Below, piece after piece: positions 51,004-60,504 of a DNA stretch of 64,000 nucleotides. Position numbers and translations under genes: made by a program. Under the pieces are notes generated by a model that was not told the origin of the DNA, made no database searches, and worked only from the letters and a program-made list of their open reading frames with translations. The stretch is from Paenibacillus polysaccharolyticus (GTDB taxonomy: Bacteria; Bacillota; Bacilli; Paenibacillales; Paenibacillaceae). Position 1 is the first letter of the stretch. Each line of letters begins with the position of its first letter. The DNA lies in the NCBI RefSeq assembly GCF_900102085.1, contig NZ_FMVM01000022.1, positions 1 through 64,000 on the forward strand. Reading direction: 5' to 3'.

Positions 51004-53034
51004 ATGGAACTATTCATTGCGGTACTTGCACTACTCGGACTGATCGGTCTATCTAACGTGTTGAACCGGTTTGTCCCTTTTATTCCCGTTCCGCTTATTC
51101 AGATTGCACTGGGAGTAGCTGTAGCCCTGCTACCAGCAGGTGTACATCTACCATTGAATCCGGAATTGTTTTTTGTGCTATTTATTGCGCCCTTATTGTA
51201 TAACGATGGAAAAAGAACACCAAGGAACGAACTATGGAATCTGCGAGCGCCGATTCTTTTGCTTGCACTGGGACTGGTATTTGTTACGGTTGCTGTTGCC
51301 GGATATGCCATACACTGGCTGATTCCGACCATTCCACTTCCTGCCGCATTTGCGCTTGCGGCCATTCTTTCTCCGACAGATGCAGTTGCTGTAGGTGCCA
51401 TGGCCGGACGTGTACATCTGCCCAAAAGTATACATAGACTTCTTGAAGGAGAAGCATTAATGAATGATGCTTCGGGCCTGGTTGCATTTAAATTTGCTAT
51501 CGCAGCTACGGTTACGGGTGTTTTCTCACTCACTCAAGCCACATTCAGTTTCATTATCATTGCCGTAGGAGGTCTGCTTGCTGGTGCGCTCATGTCTTTT
51601 TTGTTTATTCGGCTCGGGGTATGGATTCGCAGACTGGGCATGGAAGATGTAACGATTCATATGTTGCTTCAGATTCTGACTCCATTCGTCATCTACCTCT
51701 TGAGTGAAGAGATCGGGGTCTCAGGCATTCTGGCCGTGGTTGCAGGCGGGATCATTCATGCGATTGAGCGTGACCGGGCAGAATCGGTTCAGATTAAGAT
51801 GCAAGTGGTGTCTGCGAGCACTTGGTCTGTTATTTTATTTATATTGAATGGTCTGGTGTTTGTCATTCTCGGCGTGCAGGTTCCCGATGTGCTTAGTAAG
51901 ATCTTTGTTAACGTATCATTCAATAACTTCGAGGTGCTGGGTTATGTACTGATCATCTCCGTTCTACTTGTGTTGTTACGTTTCTTGTGGATTTATCTGT
52001 TCTGGCAAGTCAATGAATGTCTACGTGCGAAGTCCGCTATTGGCAAACCACGCTTCAAGGAGATTACTATTCTCTCTCTATCGGGAGTAAGAGGTGCAGT
52101 GACACTGGCTGGAGCATTTTCGATTCCATTTGTGCTTCAGGACGGGTCGCCTTTTCCCGAACGTGATTTAATTATTTTTCTGGCGGCTGGTGTTATTTTG
52201 TTCTCTCTGATTGCGGCGAGCGCGTTGTTACCTGTGTTAGCCAAGGAAGAGGGGAAATCCTCCGATGAAAATACACCTCAGAAATCTGAACGCAGAGCAC
52301 AGGACATTATGCTGAATGCCGCTATTCGAGCAGTCAAGTCTGAAATGAACGATGAAAATAAAGCTGCCGCACTGGCCGTTGTGTCTGACCTGTCCAAATA
52401 TATTAAACAGGCGACAGGGCAGTTTACAGCAGATAATCGTAAAGCATTGCAGAAGCAGGAAACAGCGATCAATCTAATTGCTACCCGGGCTGAGCGCAAA
52501 GAGATTGAAGTGATGATGGATGAAAATGCCCTTGGGCCTGAAGCGGCTTTCAAATGTGATAACTGGCTGGATCGTAAGGAGATGATGCTCTCCAACCGGA
52601 CGAACACTCAACTGCTGGCGTCGCTCAATGAGATTGGACGAATGCTGGGTCAACTGTTCACCAACCGTACCAGCAAACCAGATCAGCCCTTTATGCTTGA
52701 AAATGCCGAACTGTTCCGCAAGGTGAAGCTACGTACCTCTCAGGCAGCAATCAAAGCCATCCGGGCACATATGAATGACTCCAATCGTGTGGCGGCTCTC
52801 GCGGTTATTTCTAAATATGAACGGGTGATCGCAAAGTTACGTGCATGGAATCAGGATAAGACGACGGAAGATCCGTTTAATCAGGATAAACTGGAACTTC
52901 AGATGGTAGCTATTCAGGAGCAACGCAATACAATACAACAGCTGTATGAGAACGGAGAGATTACACGCGATGTTGCAGCCAGATTACGTCGTTATATCAA
53001 TGATGTAGAGGCAACAGCTCTTAAAAACGATTAA
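51004..53034 (+). CDS. CPA1-family Na+/H+ antiporter
   Basis: A 676-residue antiporter. About 12 membrane segments fill residues 1-410; the ion-binding signatures ILSPTDAVAVGAM and GEALMNDASGLVAFKFA are intact, and LSGVRGAVTLAGA follows. The last 260 residues are a hydrophilic helical regulatory tail with two similar helical blocks (QDIMLNAAIRAVKSEMNDENKAAALAVVSDLSKYI and SQAAIKAIRAHMNDSNRVAALAVISKYERVI), which look like an internal duplication. It exchanges cytoplasmic Na+ for protons. The ATG at 51004 has GAAAGGG upstream. Confidence 0.9.
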   Translation: MELFIAVLALLGLIGLSNVLNRFVPFIPVPLIQIALGVAVALLPAGVHLPLNPELFFVLFIAPLLYNDGKRTPRNELWNLRAPILLLALGLVFVTVAVAGYAIHWLIPTIPLPAAFALAAILSPTDAVAVGAMAGRVHLPKSIHRLLEGEALMNDASGLVAFKFAIAATVTGVFSLTQATFSFIIIAVGGLLAGALMSFLFIRLGVWIRRLGMEDVTIHMLLQILTPFVIYLLSEEIGVSGILAVVAGGIIHAIERDRAESVQIKMQVVSASTWSVILFILNGLVFVILGVQVPDVLSKIFVNVSFNNFEVLGYVLIISVLLVLLRFLWIYLFWQVNECLRAKSAIGKPRFKEITILSLSGVRGAVTLAGAFSIPFVLQDGSPFPERDLIIFLAAGVILFSLIAASALLPVLAKEEGKSSDENTPQKSERRAQDIMLNAAIRAVKSEMNDENKAAALAVVSDLSKYIKQATGQFTADNRKALQKQETAINLIATRAERKEIEVMMDENALGPEAAFKCDNWLDRKEMMLSNRTNTQLLASLNEIGRMLGQLFTNRTSKPDQPFMLENAELFRKVKLRTSQAAIKAIRAHMNDSNRVAALAVISKYERVIAKLRAWNQDKTTEDPFNQDKLELQMVAIQEQRNTIQQLYENGEITRDVAARLRRYINDVEATALKND

Positions 53035-53113
53035 TGGATTATTCATGAGTTCGCATGAATCGGGCAATGCTAACGGAGAGTTTGACGTATGAAATTCAAA
53101 GTGAGGATATGAC

Positions 53114-53905
53114 ATGAACCTGAAAGCTACCCGATTCATCGCATTGTTCATACTGACTGGAACAATCCTTGGCAGTTCGACAAGTTGGGCGTATGCCAAG
53201 CCAGTGAAGAAGAACCGTCAGTATTATGAAGAACGGGGAGAGATCGTATGGGAAGTCCCCACGCAGGACAAACTGATCGCTCTGACTTTTGATGATGGAC
53301 CAGACCCTGTTCAGACACCGCAGATTTTAGCTTTGCTCAAACAGTATCATGCGAAGGGAACTTTTTTTGTACTCGGCAAGTGGGCAGAGAAATTTCCTGA
53401 CATCGTCATGCAGGAGCAACGTGAAGGACATGAGATCGCAAATCATACATTTGCACACACGTATGCGGTTCGTTCAACAACAGCGGATAAGTACTTGAAA
53501 GACATGCAAGAGGCAGAAGCTTCGATTGTAAATGCTGGTGCGGAGCGCCCACTGTTGTTCAGACCTCCTGGGGGGTATTATAACGATATGGTGATTCAGG
53601 CGGCGAAGCAGAAGGGCTATACGATCGTATTATGGTCTTGGCATCAGGATACTCGAGACTGGGCTCTACCTGGTGTATCAGCGATTACAAACAAAGTATT
53701 AAATAATGCTCGTAATGGAGACATCGTTTTGTTTCATGACAAAGTGGAAAGTAAATCCCATACGATTGATGCTCTTCGAATGATTTTGCCCAAACTGCAG
53801 GAACAGGGTTATCAATTTGTTACCGTATCTGAACTTCTTGCTGTGAAAGCTCGTGAAGCTGCCAAGGGCGGGGTGTCGTCCTCATTACCACGAAAGCATC
53901 CGTAG
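53114..53905 (+). CDS. Secreted polysaccharide deacetylase (NodB homology)
   Basis: A 263-residue exported carbohydrate esterase family 4 enzyme. Signal peptide about 1-26; motif 1 IALTFDDGPD carries the catalytic and metal aspartates, motif 2 HEIANHTFAH the metal histidines, then RPPGGYYND (motif 3) and WSWHQDTRDW (motif 4), and IVLFHDKVESKSHTI. All active-site motifs are present. It removes N-acetyl groups from chitin-like or peptidoglycan glycans. It stands alone, with GAGGATATG before the ATG. Confidence 0.9.
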   Translation: MNLKATRFIALFILTGTILGSSTSWAYAKPVKKNRQYYEERGEIVWEVPTQDKLIALTFDDGPDPVQTPQILALLKQYHAKGTFFVLGKWAEKFPDIVMQEQREGHEIANHTFAHTYAVRSTTADKYLKDMQEAEASIVNAGAERPLLFRPPGGYYNDMVIQAAKQKGYTIVLWSWHQDTRDWALPGVSAITNKVLNNARNGDIVLFHDKVESKSHTIDALRMILPKLQEQGYQFVTVSELLAVKAREAAKGGVSSSLPRKHP

Positions 53906-54002
53906 TGCAGGCGATTGAGAGCGATTGAAAGATTCATCTGTAAAATCAGCTGCACCTAGAATGCGTTGGAAAGTAAGATTTTTTAGTAAGTCTAAGCTAA
54001 TC

Positions 54003-54046
54003 ACAGCCGCAATCAAGCTGAACCAATAATGCTTTGCGGCTGTTTG
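54003..54046 (+). terminator. Possible terminator of the polysaccharide deacetylase gene
   Basis: ACAGCCGCAA (54003-54012) pairs perfectly with TTGCGGCTGT (54034-54043) across a 21-base loop. Only TTG follows, so efficiency is uncertain. Confidence 0.5.
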
Positions 54047-54196
54047 TCGTGAATTTATTCATTGAACCTCGGTTTGGCGGGTATGCTGCAAATTGATTGG
54101 AAATAAGTTCTAGGCTTTTGTTTTACAATCGAAACGTCTACAATAGATAAAGTCTTTATATCAGACAGTATTATGTTAATAGAGAAGGTGAACAAG

Positions 54197-54409
54197 TTGA
54201 ATGGACAAAAGAGAGCTGACATCAGACCTGGTTTAGAGGTCGATATCGTACTGAAACAGGATCAATCCAGTGGCAAACTCACGAGAGGAATCGTTAAGGA
54301 TCTGTTAACCAAATCTCCTTCACATCCTCATGGAATCAAGGTGAGATTGACAAACGGTCAAGTGGGGCGAGTGAAACAAGTAATTTCTGCAGGAAATCAT
54401 CCGCAATGA
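54197..54409 (+). CDS. ywbE: YwbE family protein
   Basis: A 70-residue protein: MNGQKRADIRPGLEVDIVLKQDQSSGKLTRGIVKDLLTKS, then HPHGIKVRLTNGQVGRVKQV. The pattern matches the YwbE family of small SH3-like basic proteins of unknown function. The TTG at 54197 has AGAAGGTG six bases upstream and gives the family's normal N-terminus. Its TGA overlaps the ATG of the next gene. Confidence 0.85.
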   Translation: MNGQKRADIRPGLEVDIVLKQDQSSGKLTRGIVKDLLTKSPSHPHGIKVRLTNGQVGRVKQVISAGNHPQ

Positions 54410-55017
54410 GTGTGAACGGGAGGCTGGATACAACCGAAAAAGTAATGACGCACCTGTCGGTTGGCAATCAACAGCAACAAGATGCTTACCGTGTGTTGCA
54501 CGAGAGCGGACTACTTTTCATGCTTTCTACCCACGCTGCGTTCCCTGCGGGGACGGTACCGATTGACGTGCATCTTCCTGATAGTGATCTGGACATCCTG
54601 TGTTATTCAGAAGATCTGAACGCTTTCCAAGTTAAGATGGCTAGGCAACTAGAGAGCATTGCGGTGAACGGAAGGACAGAGTGGACGTTCGGAGATCATG
54701 CCTTAGGTCAGAACGTATATGTCACATGTAAACTGAGCTTGGGATTATGGCCTGTTGAAATATTTGCCCAAGCAACTCCTGTCGATCAGCAGAATGCCTA
54801 CTTACATATGCAGGTCGAATGGAGTTTGTTGCAGTTATGGGGAGAGGCAGGGCAACGCGAGATCCGCAGACTTAAGCGAGCAGGGTGGAAAACAGAGCCT
54901 GCCTTCGCCCATGTACTAGGGTTAGAGGGTGATCCTTACATAGCAATGAGAGATCTAGCCAGTCTGCAGAAACCGGAGCTGTGGGACTTTGCCAATTCAC
55001 GCGTCACATTTAAATGA
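54406..55017 (+). CDS. DUF4269 nucleotidyltransferase-fold protein
   Basis: A 203-residue protein. VPIDVHLPDSDLDILCYSEDLNAF resembles the metal-binding segment of the nucleotidyltransferase fold that typifies DUF4269. Its biochemical role is unknown. The gene overlaps ywbE by four bases (ATGA), showing coupling, and its 3' end overlaps the convergent permease gene by eight bases. Confidence 0.75.
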   Translation: MSVNGRLDTTEKVMTHLSVGNQQQQDAYRVLHESGLLFMLSTHAAFPAGTVPIDVHLPDSDLDILCYSEDLNAFQVKMARQLESIAVNGRTEWTFGDHALGQNVYVTCKLSLGLWPVEIFAQATPVDQQNAYLHMQVEWSLLQLWGEAGQREIRRLKRAGWKTEPAFAHVLGLEGDPYIAMRDLASLQKPELWDFANSRVTFK

Positions 55018-56428
55018 GAAAGATAGCTACAATTGTAGTTACCGTTAATCCGTTGATAACCGGTTTCAGATTACGCCTCGCAAGTTCAAACGGGCTGACC
55101 CCGCAAATGGCGGCAGCCGGAATTAATGCCCACGGAATCAACGTTCCGCCGCCAACCCAGATTGCGGCTACCTGGCCCAGTGCGGTAAGTACCGGAGCCG
55201 AGTTTGTCGTACCTGCAAACATGGCAGCAATGGAACCTACGAGGGAAATTCCCGAAAAACCAGAGCCATCCAGACCGGTTACAGCTCCAGTGACGGTCAT
55301 CGTAATCGCCCCGACGGTTCCATTCATTGGTACAATCCCCGCAAATGCAACGCCAAGATCATTGACGATCCCGTGTGACCCTTCAGGAAGTGGATTCATA
55401 AATAACTCCGTTATAGCAGCATCCCCGAGATAAAAGAATGCGGCAATCGGAATGACCGGACCAAATACTTTGAATCCGAACTGGAATCCTTCGATAAGAT
55501 AATTAGTCGTTTCCTCTGATCCGTTATGGCGGTGTGCAGCAATGGAAACAGCAATCAGAATAACGACGGCGGTTCCCCCGATTAGTGCCGTTGCATCCCC
55601 GCCCTGAAGGTTCAGCACAAACATCAGTACGACATCCAGTGCGAATAACAACGGAATGAGTATAGCGAATATTTTTCTCAGACGAAGAGGCAATGTGGTA
55701 ACTGGTGCAGACTCATTTGGTTCTGACTGTGACTTAGACGCCGGCTGCTGCCGTGGAGCAAACTCCTGTTCCTTCCATTTGGGGGGCTTCATTTCTTTGC
55801 GAAGCATCCAGAAGGCGGTAAGAGTAGATACTATGCCCATGATTATGACGAGAGGAACACTGGCAACCATCACTGACGTAACTGGAAGACCAGCTGCGTC
55901 CGCAGTAAGTTTGGGAGCTCCTTGGATAATGTAATCCCCTGACAAGGCAATGCCATGCCCAAACAGGTTCATTGCAATGGCGGCTCCAATCGGAGGTAAA
56001 CCTACGCGAACCGCTACCGGCAAAAGTACTGCTCCAATCAAGGCTACTGCAGGAGATGGCCAGAAAAATAAAGATACGACCATCATGATAAGTCCAATGC
56101 CCCAGTATGCAGCTTGAGGCGTGCGAATAAATCGGGTGAGCGGTGTGACCATGATTTCATTAATACCTGTGCGGATCAGAACACGGCTCATCGCCACGAT
56201 AATTGAGATGATAAAGATTGTACTTAACAATTCCTTCGTTGCGTAGATAAAACTGTTAAAAACCCCGGTGACGGAGCCATTTAATGTTTCAGTTGCCAGC
56301 AGTCCGATGGTCATAATGCCTGCGACACAGATAATGGTTGTATCTTTGCGCCGAACCATGACAGCGATAATCAGGACAATAAATGCCAGATACACATAAT
56401 GCAACGGGACTAGTTGAATATTCATCAT
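55010..56428 (-). CDS. Large multi-pass permease of unknown substrate
   Basis: A 472-residue membrane protein with about 11-12 predicted segments in two halves separated by a basic/Pro-rich cytoplasmic loop (about residues 215-245). The pattern (FFWPSPAVALIGAVLLPVAVRVGLPPIGAAIAMNLFGHGIALSGDY and FAGTTNSAPVLTALGQVAAIWVGGG) suggests the ion-transporter superfamily of organic-acid permeases such as GntP or CitM-like proteins, but I cannot name it. The ATG at 56428 has AGGAGG eight bases upstream. It is monocistronic. Confidence 0.75.
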   Translation of the reverse strand: MMNIQLVPLHYVYLAFIVLIIAVMVRRKDTTIICVAGIMTIGLLATETLNGSVTGVFNSFIYATKELLSTIFIISIIVAMSRVLIRTGINEIMVTPLTRFIRTPQAAYWGIGLIMMVVSLFFWPSPAVALIGAVLLPVAVRVGLPPIGAAIAMNLFGHGIALSGDYIIQGAPKLTADAAGLPVTSVMVASVPLVIIMGIVSTLTAFWMLRKEMKPPKWKEQEFAPRQQPASKSQSEPNESAPVTTLPLRLRKIFAILIPLLFALDVVLMFVLNLQGGDATALIGGTAVVILIAVSIAAHRHNGSEETTNYLIEGFQFGFKVFGPVIPIAAFFYLGDAAITELFMNPLPEGSHGIVNDLGVAFAGIVPMNGTVGAITMTVTGAVTGLDGSGFSGISLVGSIAAMFAGTTNSAPVLTALGQVAAIWVGGGTLIPWALIPAAAICGVSPFELARRNLKPVINGLTVTTIVAIFLI

Positions 56429-56941
56429 GATGACAGCCTCCTGCATCCCTGGTCATCGATCCTGGGAATGCTATATCCTATGCATGTCAGACCCGCATGT
56501 TCAAGGAGGTGGTGATTATCTAAGGATATGTCCTGCTTTTATAAATTGAACTATTCATTTACACAAAAACGGAGAGGACAGAAAAAACCTGGAAAAGCGG
56601 AGCGCTCGCCTTTATCACCGGATTTTCCCATTAATAAAAGGGAATCAAAAAATCTGGGGATAACAGCGATTGGAAGGTTATTCTGTCATTGGAGTGCCCC
56701 GGTGTAAACGTCTTTAGTTCAACTTATAGAGCAGGATTTTTTTTACATCCAGAGAATTATATGAGTGAAACGAGCAAACACACGACAGGCGACTATGACT
56801 ATAGCAAGTCACGATAACACACATCCGTGGGTCACCGAACCTGATAGACAACGGCAAACTGAGGTGATTACAATATACATGCCATCTTCAGGTAGAAATT
56901 AGAAAAAATTCAGCCAGCCTGAATCAAAAGGACGTTAATGT
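56429..56941. other. Long divergent intergenic region with an inverted-repeat element
   Basis: About 510 bases without a credible gene. Bases 56531-56736 form the imperfect inverted repeat described separately. The rest should hold the promoter of the YesM/YesN pair 3; no consensus promoter is obvious. A small hairpin ATTCAG/CTGAAT lies just before the kinase start. Confidence 0.6.
56531..56736. repeat. 206-bp imperfect inverted-repeat element (MITE-like or structured RNA)
   Basis: The ends TCCTGC (56531) and GCAGGA (56731-56736) are inverted copies, and matching continues inward in register: TTGAACTA/TAGTTCAA, TTTACAC (56558-56564)/GTGTAAA (56702-56708), GACAGAA/TTCTGTC, AACCT/AGGTT and a GATTTTCCC/GGGAATC inner stem. 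There is no open frame. The length, tip symmetry and absence of coding fit a miniature inverted-repeat element or a long hairpin RNA. Confidence 0.7.
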
Positions 56942-58735
56942 ATGAACTTGATCCGTTCATTACGCTTTAAATTTATTGTGGGACTTACGTTAATCATGCT
57001 ACCGCTGTTTATGCTGTTGTACTATAACAATGTGTATGCCATGAAGGTCGTACGTGATAAGGTATCCCTCACCAATATGAATCATTTGGCCAAAAACGTG
57101 GAACAAAATGAGCGTGTATTACAGGAAACCAATCGATATTTATACAGCTTGGGTGAGCGTGACCCTGATATTATCTCGCTGTTTTTTCTTGAATACGGAA
57201 GCGGAGATTACATCATTGCCAAGCAGCGAATCATGAACAAGTTTATGACCGATATCGGTTTCTATAATCTTATCGATTCTTTTTATTTGTATGATGCGGT
57301 GAATGATGACCTGTTGCTGGCAACCGCGGGCAATTATGATATTAAAAAATCGGTGGTACAGCGCAATATGCCTGCACAGATGCGGCAGCTCGAAGGGGAT
57401 ATCCAAAGGCCGGAATGGAGCATCGTCCGCGGAGGATCATTTAATGCACTTGTGAAAACGGTACGTATCAATCAGCAGTTCTATGCTGGCGCACTGGTCG
57501 ATATGAATGCGCTGAATGACACACAACAGTTTGCTGAATCAGGTGACAGAGGTGGAGCGGTGATCGTTACACCTGATGGCAGAGCATTATCTGATTCTAC
57601 GTTAAATAAGGGGCAGATCAAGCTGGTCGGCGATCATTTGACCGATTTGGAGAGTCCGTATCAGGTCATCTCGGAGCCGGATAGTACTGCTCGTCAGTAT
57701 TTAATGGTGGGCATTCCCTCAGCCATGTCGGATATGAATTATATCGTCTTGTTGCCGGAGGAAGATATGATGCGTAACCTGCCGTTTTTCCAACAGATCA
57801 TCAGGCTACTTCCGATCGGGGCGGCCGTTATTTTGATCACAGCACTTTTCTTCCTAAGACAGCTTCTGTTCCGTCCAATGAATGCGCTTATTCGGGGAAT
57901 GAGAAGGGTTAGCCGAGGGGAACTCGATGTAACGCTGGAGGCACCGTCTTCGTCTGAACTGGAGTTTGTGACACGTAGCTTCAATCAGATGATTCAGGAA
58001 ATTCAACATTTGAAGATTGATGTATATGAAGAGCAACTGCGTACGCGAGAGGCGGAGTTCAAGCAATTGCAGATGCAGATTAATCCTCACTTTTATCTGA
58101 ATTCCCTGAATATTATTCATAGCCTCGCTTCCTTGCAAAAACATGAACTGGTGCAACAGATGGCTGGTCATCTGGCTGATTATTTCAGATCCAGCTTAAG
58201 GGCTGGCAAACGAGTGATCACGCTAAACGAAGAGATGGAGCACATTCGACATTATCTTGAAATTCAGAAGTTAAGGTTCCCGAGCAAGCTGGATTTTGAA
58301 CTGGATATCGATCCAGAGGTGGGACATGTTGTGCTTCCGCCGCTGACAATTCAGCCTTTTGTCGAAAATGCAATTATCCATGGTTTTCAACGCAGAATGC
58401 AGTCGTTTGTGATTCGGATTACCGCACGTCTGACGGAAACGTCCAGTAGTCAGGCCGAAGATGGTATGCTCCTGCTACAGATTGTGGACAACGGGGTCGG
58501 GTTCAAGCCCGTGCTACTAGAACAACTACAACGGGGAGAATATGCCAAAGATCCGGGGGGGCAACACATCGGGATATGGAATGTTGCACATCGGTTACTG
58601 GTGAAGTATGGTCCGGAGGCCGGGTTAACGTTTGAAAATAGGATAGACGGAGGCGCTGCAGTAAGCATTTATTTGCCTGCTCAGACCGAGGAGCAAGAAG
58701 GAGGAAATCATGCGGAACCTGTTGATCGTGGATGA
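56942..58735 (+). CDS. YesM-family sensor histidine kinase (pair 3)
   Basis: A 597-residue kinase: membrane segment about 9-30 (FIVGLTLIMLPLFMLLYYNN), extracellular sensing domain, membrane segment about 283-303, HAMP (RPMNALIRGMRRVSRGELDV), His_kinase motif LQMQINPHFYLNSLNIIHSL and HATPase_c (VENAIIHGF, DNGVGFKP, HIGIWNVAHRLL). AAAGGACG precedes the ATG. Its 3' end overlaps the regulator gene by 26 bases, more than in the other two pairs. Confidence 0.9.
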   Translation: MNLIRSLRFKFIVGLTLIMLPLFMLLYYNNVYAMKVVRDKVSLTNMNHLAKNVEQNERVLQETNRYLYSLGERDPDIISLFFLEYGSGDYIIAKQRIMNKFMTDIGFYNLIDSFYLYDAVNDDLLLATAGNYDIKKSVVQRNMPAQMRQLEGDIQRPEWSIVRGGSFNALVKTVRINQQFYAGALVDMNALNDTQQFAESGDRGGAVIVTPDGRALSDSTLNKGQIKLVGDHLTDLESPYQVISEPDSTARQYLMVGIPSAMSDMNYIVLLPEEDMMRNLPFFQQIIRLLPIGAAVILITALFFLRQLLFRPMNALIRGMRRVSRGELDVTLEAPSSSELEFVTRSFNQMIQEIQHLKIDVYEEQLRTREAEFKQLQMQINPHFYLNSLNIIHSLASLQKHELVQQMAGHLADYFRSSLRAGKRVITLNEEMEHIRHYLEIQKLRFPSKLDFELDIDPEVGHVVLPPLTIQPFVENAIIHGFQRRMQSFVIRITARLTETSSSQAEDGMLLLQIVDNGVGFKPVLLEQLQRGEYAKDPGGQHIGIWNVAHRLLVKYGPEAGLTFENRIDGGAAVSIYLPAQTEEQEGGNHAEPVDRG

Positions 58736-60323
58736 TGAAGTGTATGCCCTGCAAGCCATGCTGGAGGGAGTGGACTGGAATGCAGCCGGAATTGACCAGG
58801 TATTCGGTGCATGTGATGTGGAGGAAGCTCGGCAGGTCATCCGAACCCATGCTATCGACATTCTGATTTGCGACATCGAGATGCCCGGGGAAACCGGGCT
58901 CGACCTGCAGAGCTGGGTATTGAAGCATGACCCTGGCATTCTGACGATTTTTCTGACAGGTCATGCGCTCTTCGATTATGCCCAGACCGCCATCAAACTG
59001 AATAGTTTTGATTATCTGTTGAAACCTGCTCCCGCAGACCAACTGCTCAAAGTAGTTACAAGAGCATTGGAGAAGATTAGAGACGGAGAGCAACGCACAC
59101 GAACGAACGAAGTTTACGAAACCGTATACAAACGCTGGAAAACCCATAAACCACTCCTGACGGAACGTTTCTGGAAGGACGCAGTATCTCAGCGAAGTGC
59201 ACTTACTCCACAACGGCTGCAAAAACTTGCCGAACTGTACGGTGCAGAGATTGATCCCGAGGTGCGTGTACTGCCCATCGTGATCTCCGTTGAAGAGTGG
59301 GTACGTGAATTTAATCTGCGCGATGAAGAGGTACTGGAATATGCTCTACGCAATGCAGCGAGAGAAATATTACTCGGAGAGAAACCGGGTGAAGTGTTCC
59401 AGGATCACAGTGGCTTAAATATAGTGCTAGCCTATGAGCAAGATGATGTCATCCTTGCAGCTAGTGAAGCGGAGCAACGTTGTCAGCGTTACATTCAGGA
59501 GTGCGGTACATACTTCTACTGCCGGCTATCCTGTTATGTAGGTGCACCGGTAGCTGTAACCGAATTGCAAGGCATGTTGAATGAACTCATGGACATGGAG
59601 CGCCGCAACATTAAAGAGCTCGAAGAGGTTTTTGTGTATGATGAGCGGGATCGAGATCAGGAGGATCGGTTTTTGCCTATCCCGTGGTTCTCAGAGCTGT
59701 CTATCCTTTTTGAAACCGGCAAGGTAGAAGATTTGCGTGAACGGGTGGATGAAATTTTTGATTTACTTGCTGCCCAGGACGGGTTATCTCCAGAGATGTT
59801 ACGGCTCTATTATCATGCGATGTTGCACGTTGTCTATCCGCTTCTGCACCAGAAAAATGTATCCATCCGCAGCTTGTACCCCGGAGAACGGGAGCCGGAA
59901 GAAACGGTGGTTACAAGGTCATTGCCGCAGTTAAAACAGTGGACACTTGATCTCATTGATCGCGTCATTCCAATATTGTACCCGGACGATCAGAATCCGA
60001 TGTCGATTGTGGATCAGTTATGTATCTACATTGAAAACCATATTGGAGAAGAACTGATGCGGGAGGAACTGGCTGCTTTTGCCGGATTTAACCCGGCTTA
60101 TCTGTCCCGGTTGTTCCGTAAAGAGAAGGGAATGTCCCTGTCCGAATTCATTCTTCAGCGCAGAGTGGCCATGGCGAAAACGTTGTTATCTCAATCCACC
60201 GTCAAGGTAACGGATATTGCGGGTAAGGTCGGATACTATAATTACTCTCATTTTACGAAAATGTTCAAAAAATGTACCGGCATTACACCACAGGAGTTTC
60301 GCAAACAATCCAGAACCATGTAA
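58710..60323 (+). CDS. YesN-family AraC response regulator (pair 3)
   Basis: A 537-residue regulator with receiver domain (D55 in LICDIEMPGETG) and C-terminal AraC domain (YIENHIGEELMREELAAFAGFNPAYLSRLFRKEKG and VGYYNYSHFTKMFKKCTGITPQEFR). AAGGAGG lies upstream of the ATG within the kinase gene. It should control the importer that begins at 60505. Confidence 0.92.
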   Translation: MRNLLIVDDEVYALQAMLEGVDWNAAGIDQVFGACDVEEARQVIRTHAIDILICDIEMPGETGLDLQSWVLKHDPGILTIFLTGHALFDYAQTAIKLNSFDYLLKPAPADQLLKVVTRALEKIRDGEQRTRTNEVYETVYKRWKTHKPLLTERFWKDAVSQRSALTPQRLQKLAELYGAEIDPEVRVLPIVISVEEWVREFNLRDEEVLEYALRNAAREILLGEKPGEVFQDHSGLNIVLAYEQDDVILAASEAEQRCQRYIQECGTYFYCRLSCYVGAPVAVTELQGMLNELMDMERRNIKELEEVFVYDERDRDQEDRFLPIPWFSELSILFETGKVEDLRERVDEIFDLLAAQDGLSPEMLRLYYHAMLHVVYPLLHQKNVSIRSLYPGEREPEETVVTRSLPQLKQWTLDLIDRVIPILYPDDQNPMSIVDQLCIYIENHIGEELMREELAAFAGFNPAYLSRLFRKEKGMSLSEFILQRRVAMAKTLLSQSTVKVTDIAGKVGYYNYSHFTKMFKKCTGITPQEFRKQSRTM

Positions 60324-60327
60324 TCAG

Positions 60328-60349
60328 GCGCAGCATGCTGCGCTTTTTG
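60328..60349 (+). terminator. Terminator of the YesM/YesN pair 3
   Basis: The 16-base perfect palindrome GCGCAGCATGCTGCGC (60328-60343) is followed by TTTTTGTTTG. Confidence 0.85.
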
Positions 60350-60504
60350 TTTGTTTTTTATGGCATCAAAGTCATAATTTGATAACTGAATAGGTCACCA
60401 CAGCAGATAGAGGACTTGATCGCCCCGCCGTATACTTGAACCACAGGAGGCGCACGGAGCTTCATCCTGAGGAAGAATTCAAGAGGAGTGAGGGAGAACA
60501 CGTT
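60350..60504 (+). promoter_or_regulatory. Probable activator-dependent promoter of importer 4
   Basis: TATACT at 60431-60436 is a good -10 but no -35-like sequence lies 16-18 bases upstream, as in the pair 1 target promoter. ATCAAA...TTTGAT (around 60365-60383) is a small inverted repeat that could be the regulator site. Assignment is tentative. Confidence 0.35.

Noticed and set aside
53044-53063. ATTCATG/CATGAAT hairpin between the antiporter and deacetylase genes
   Set aside because: Short, AT-rich, no T-run; probably chance.
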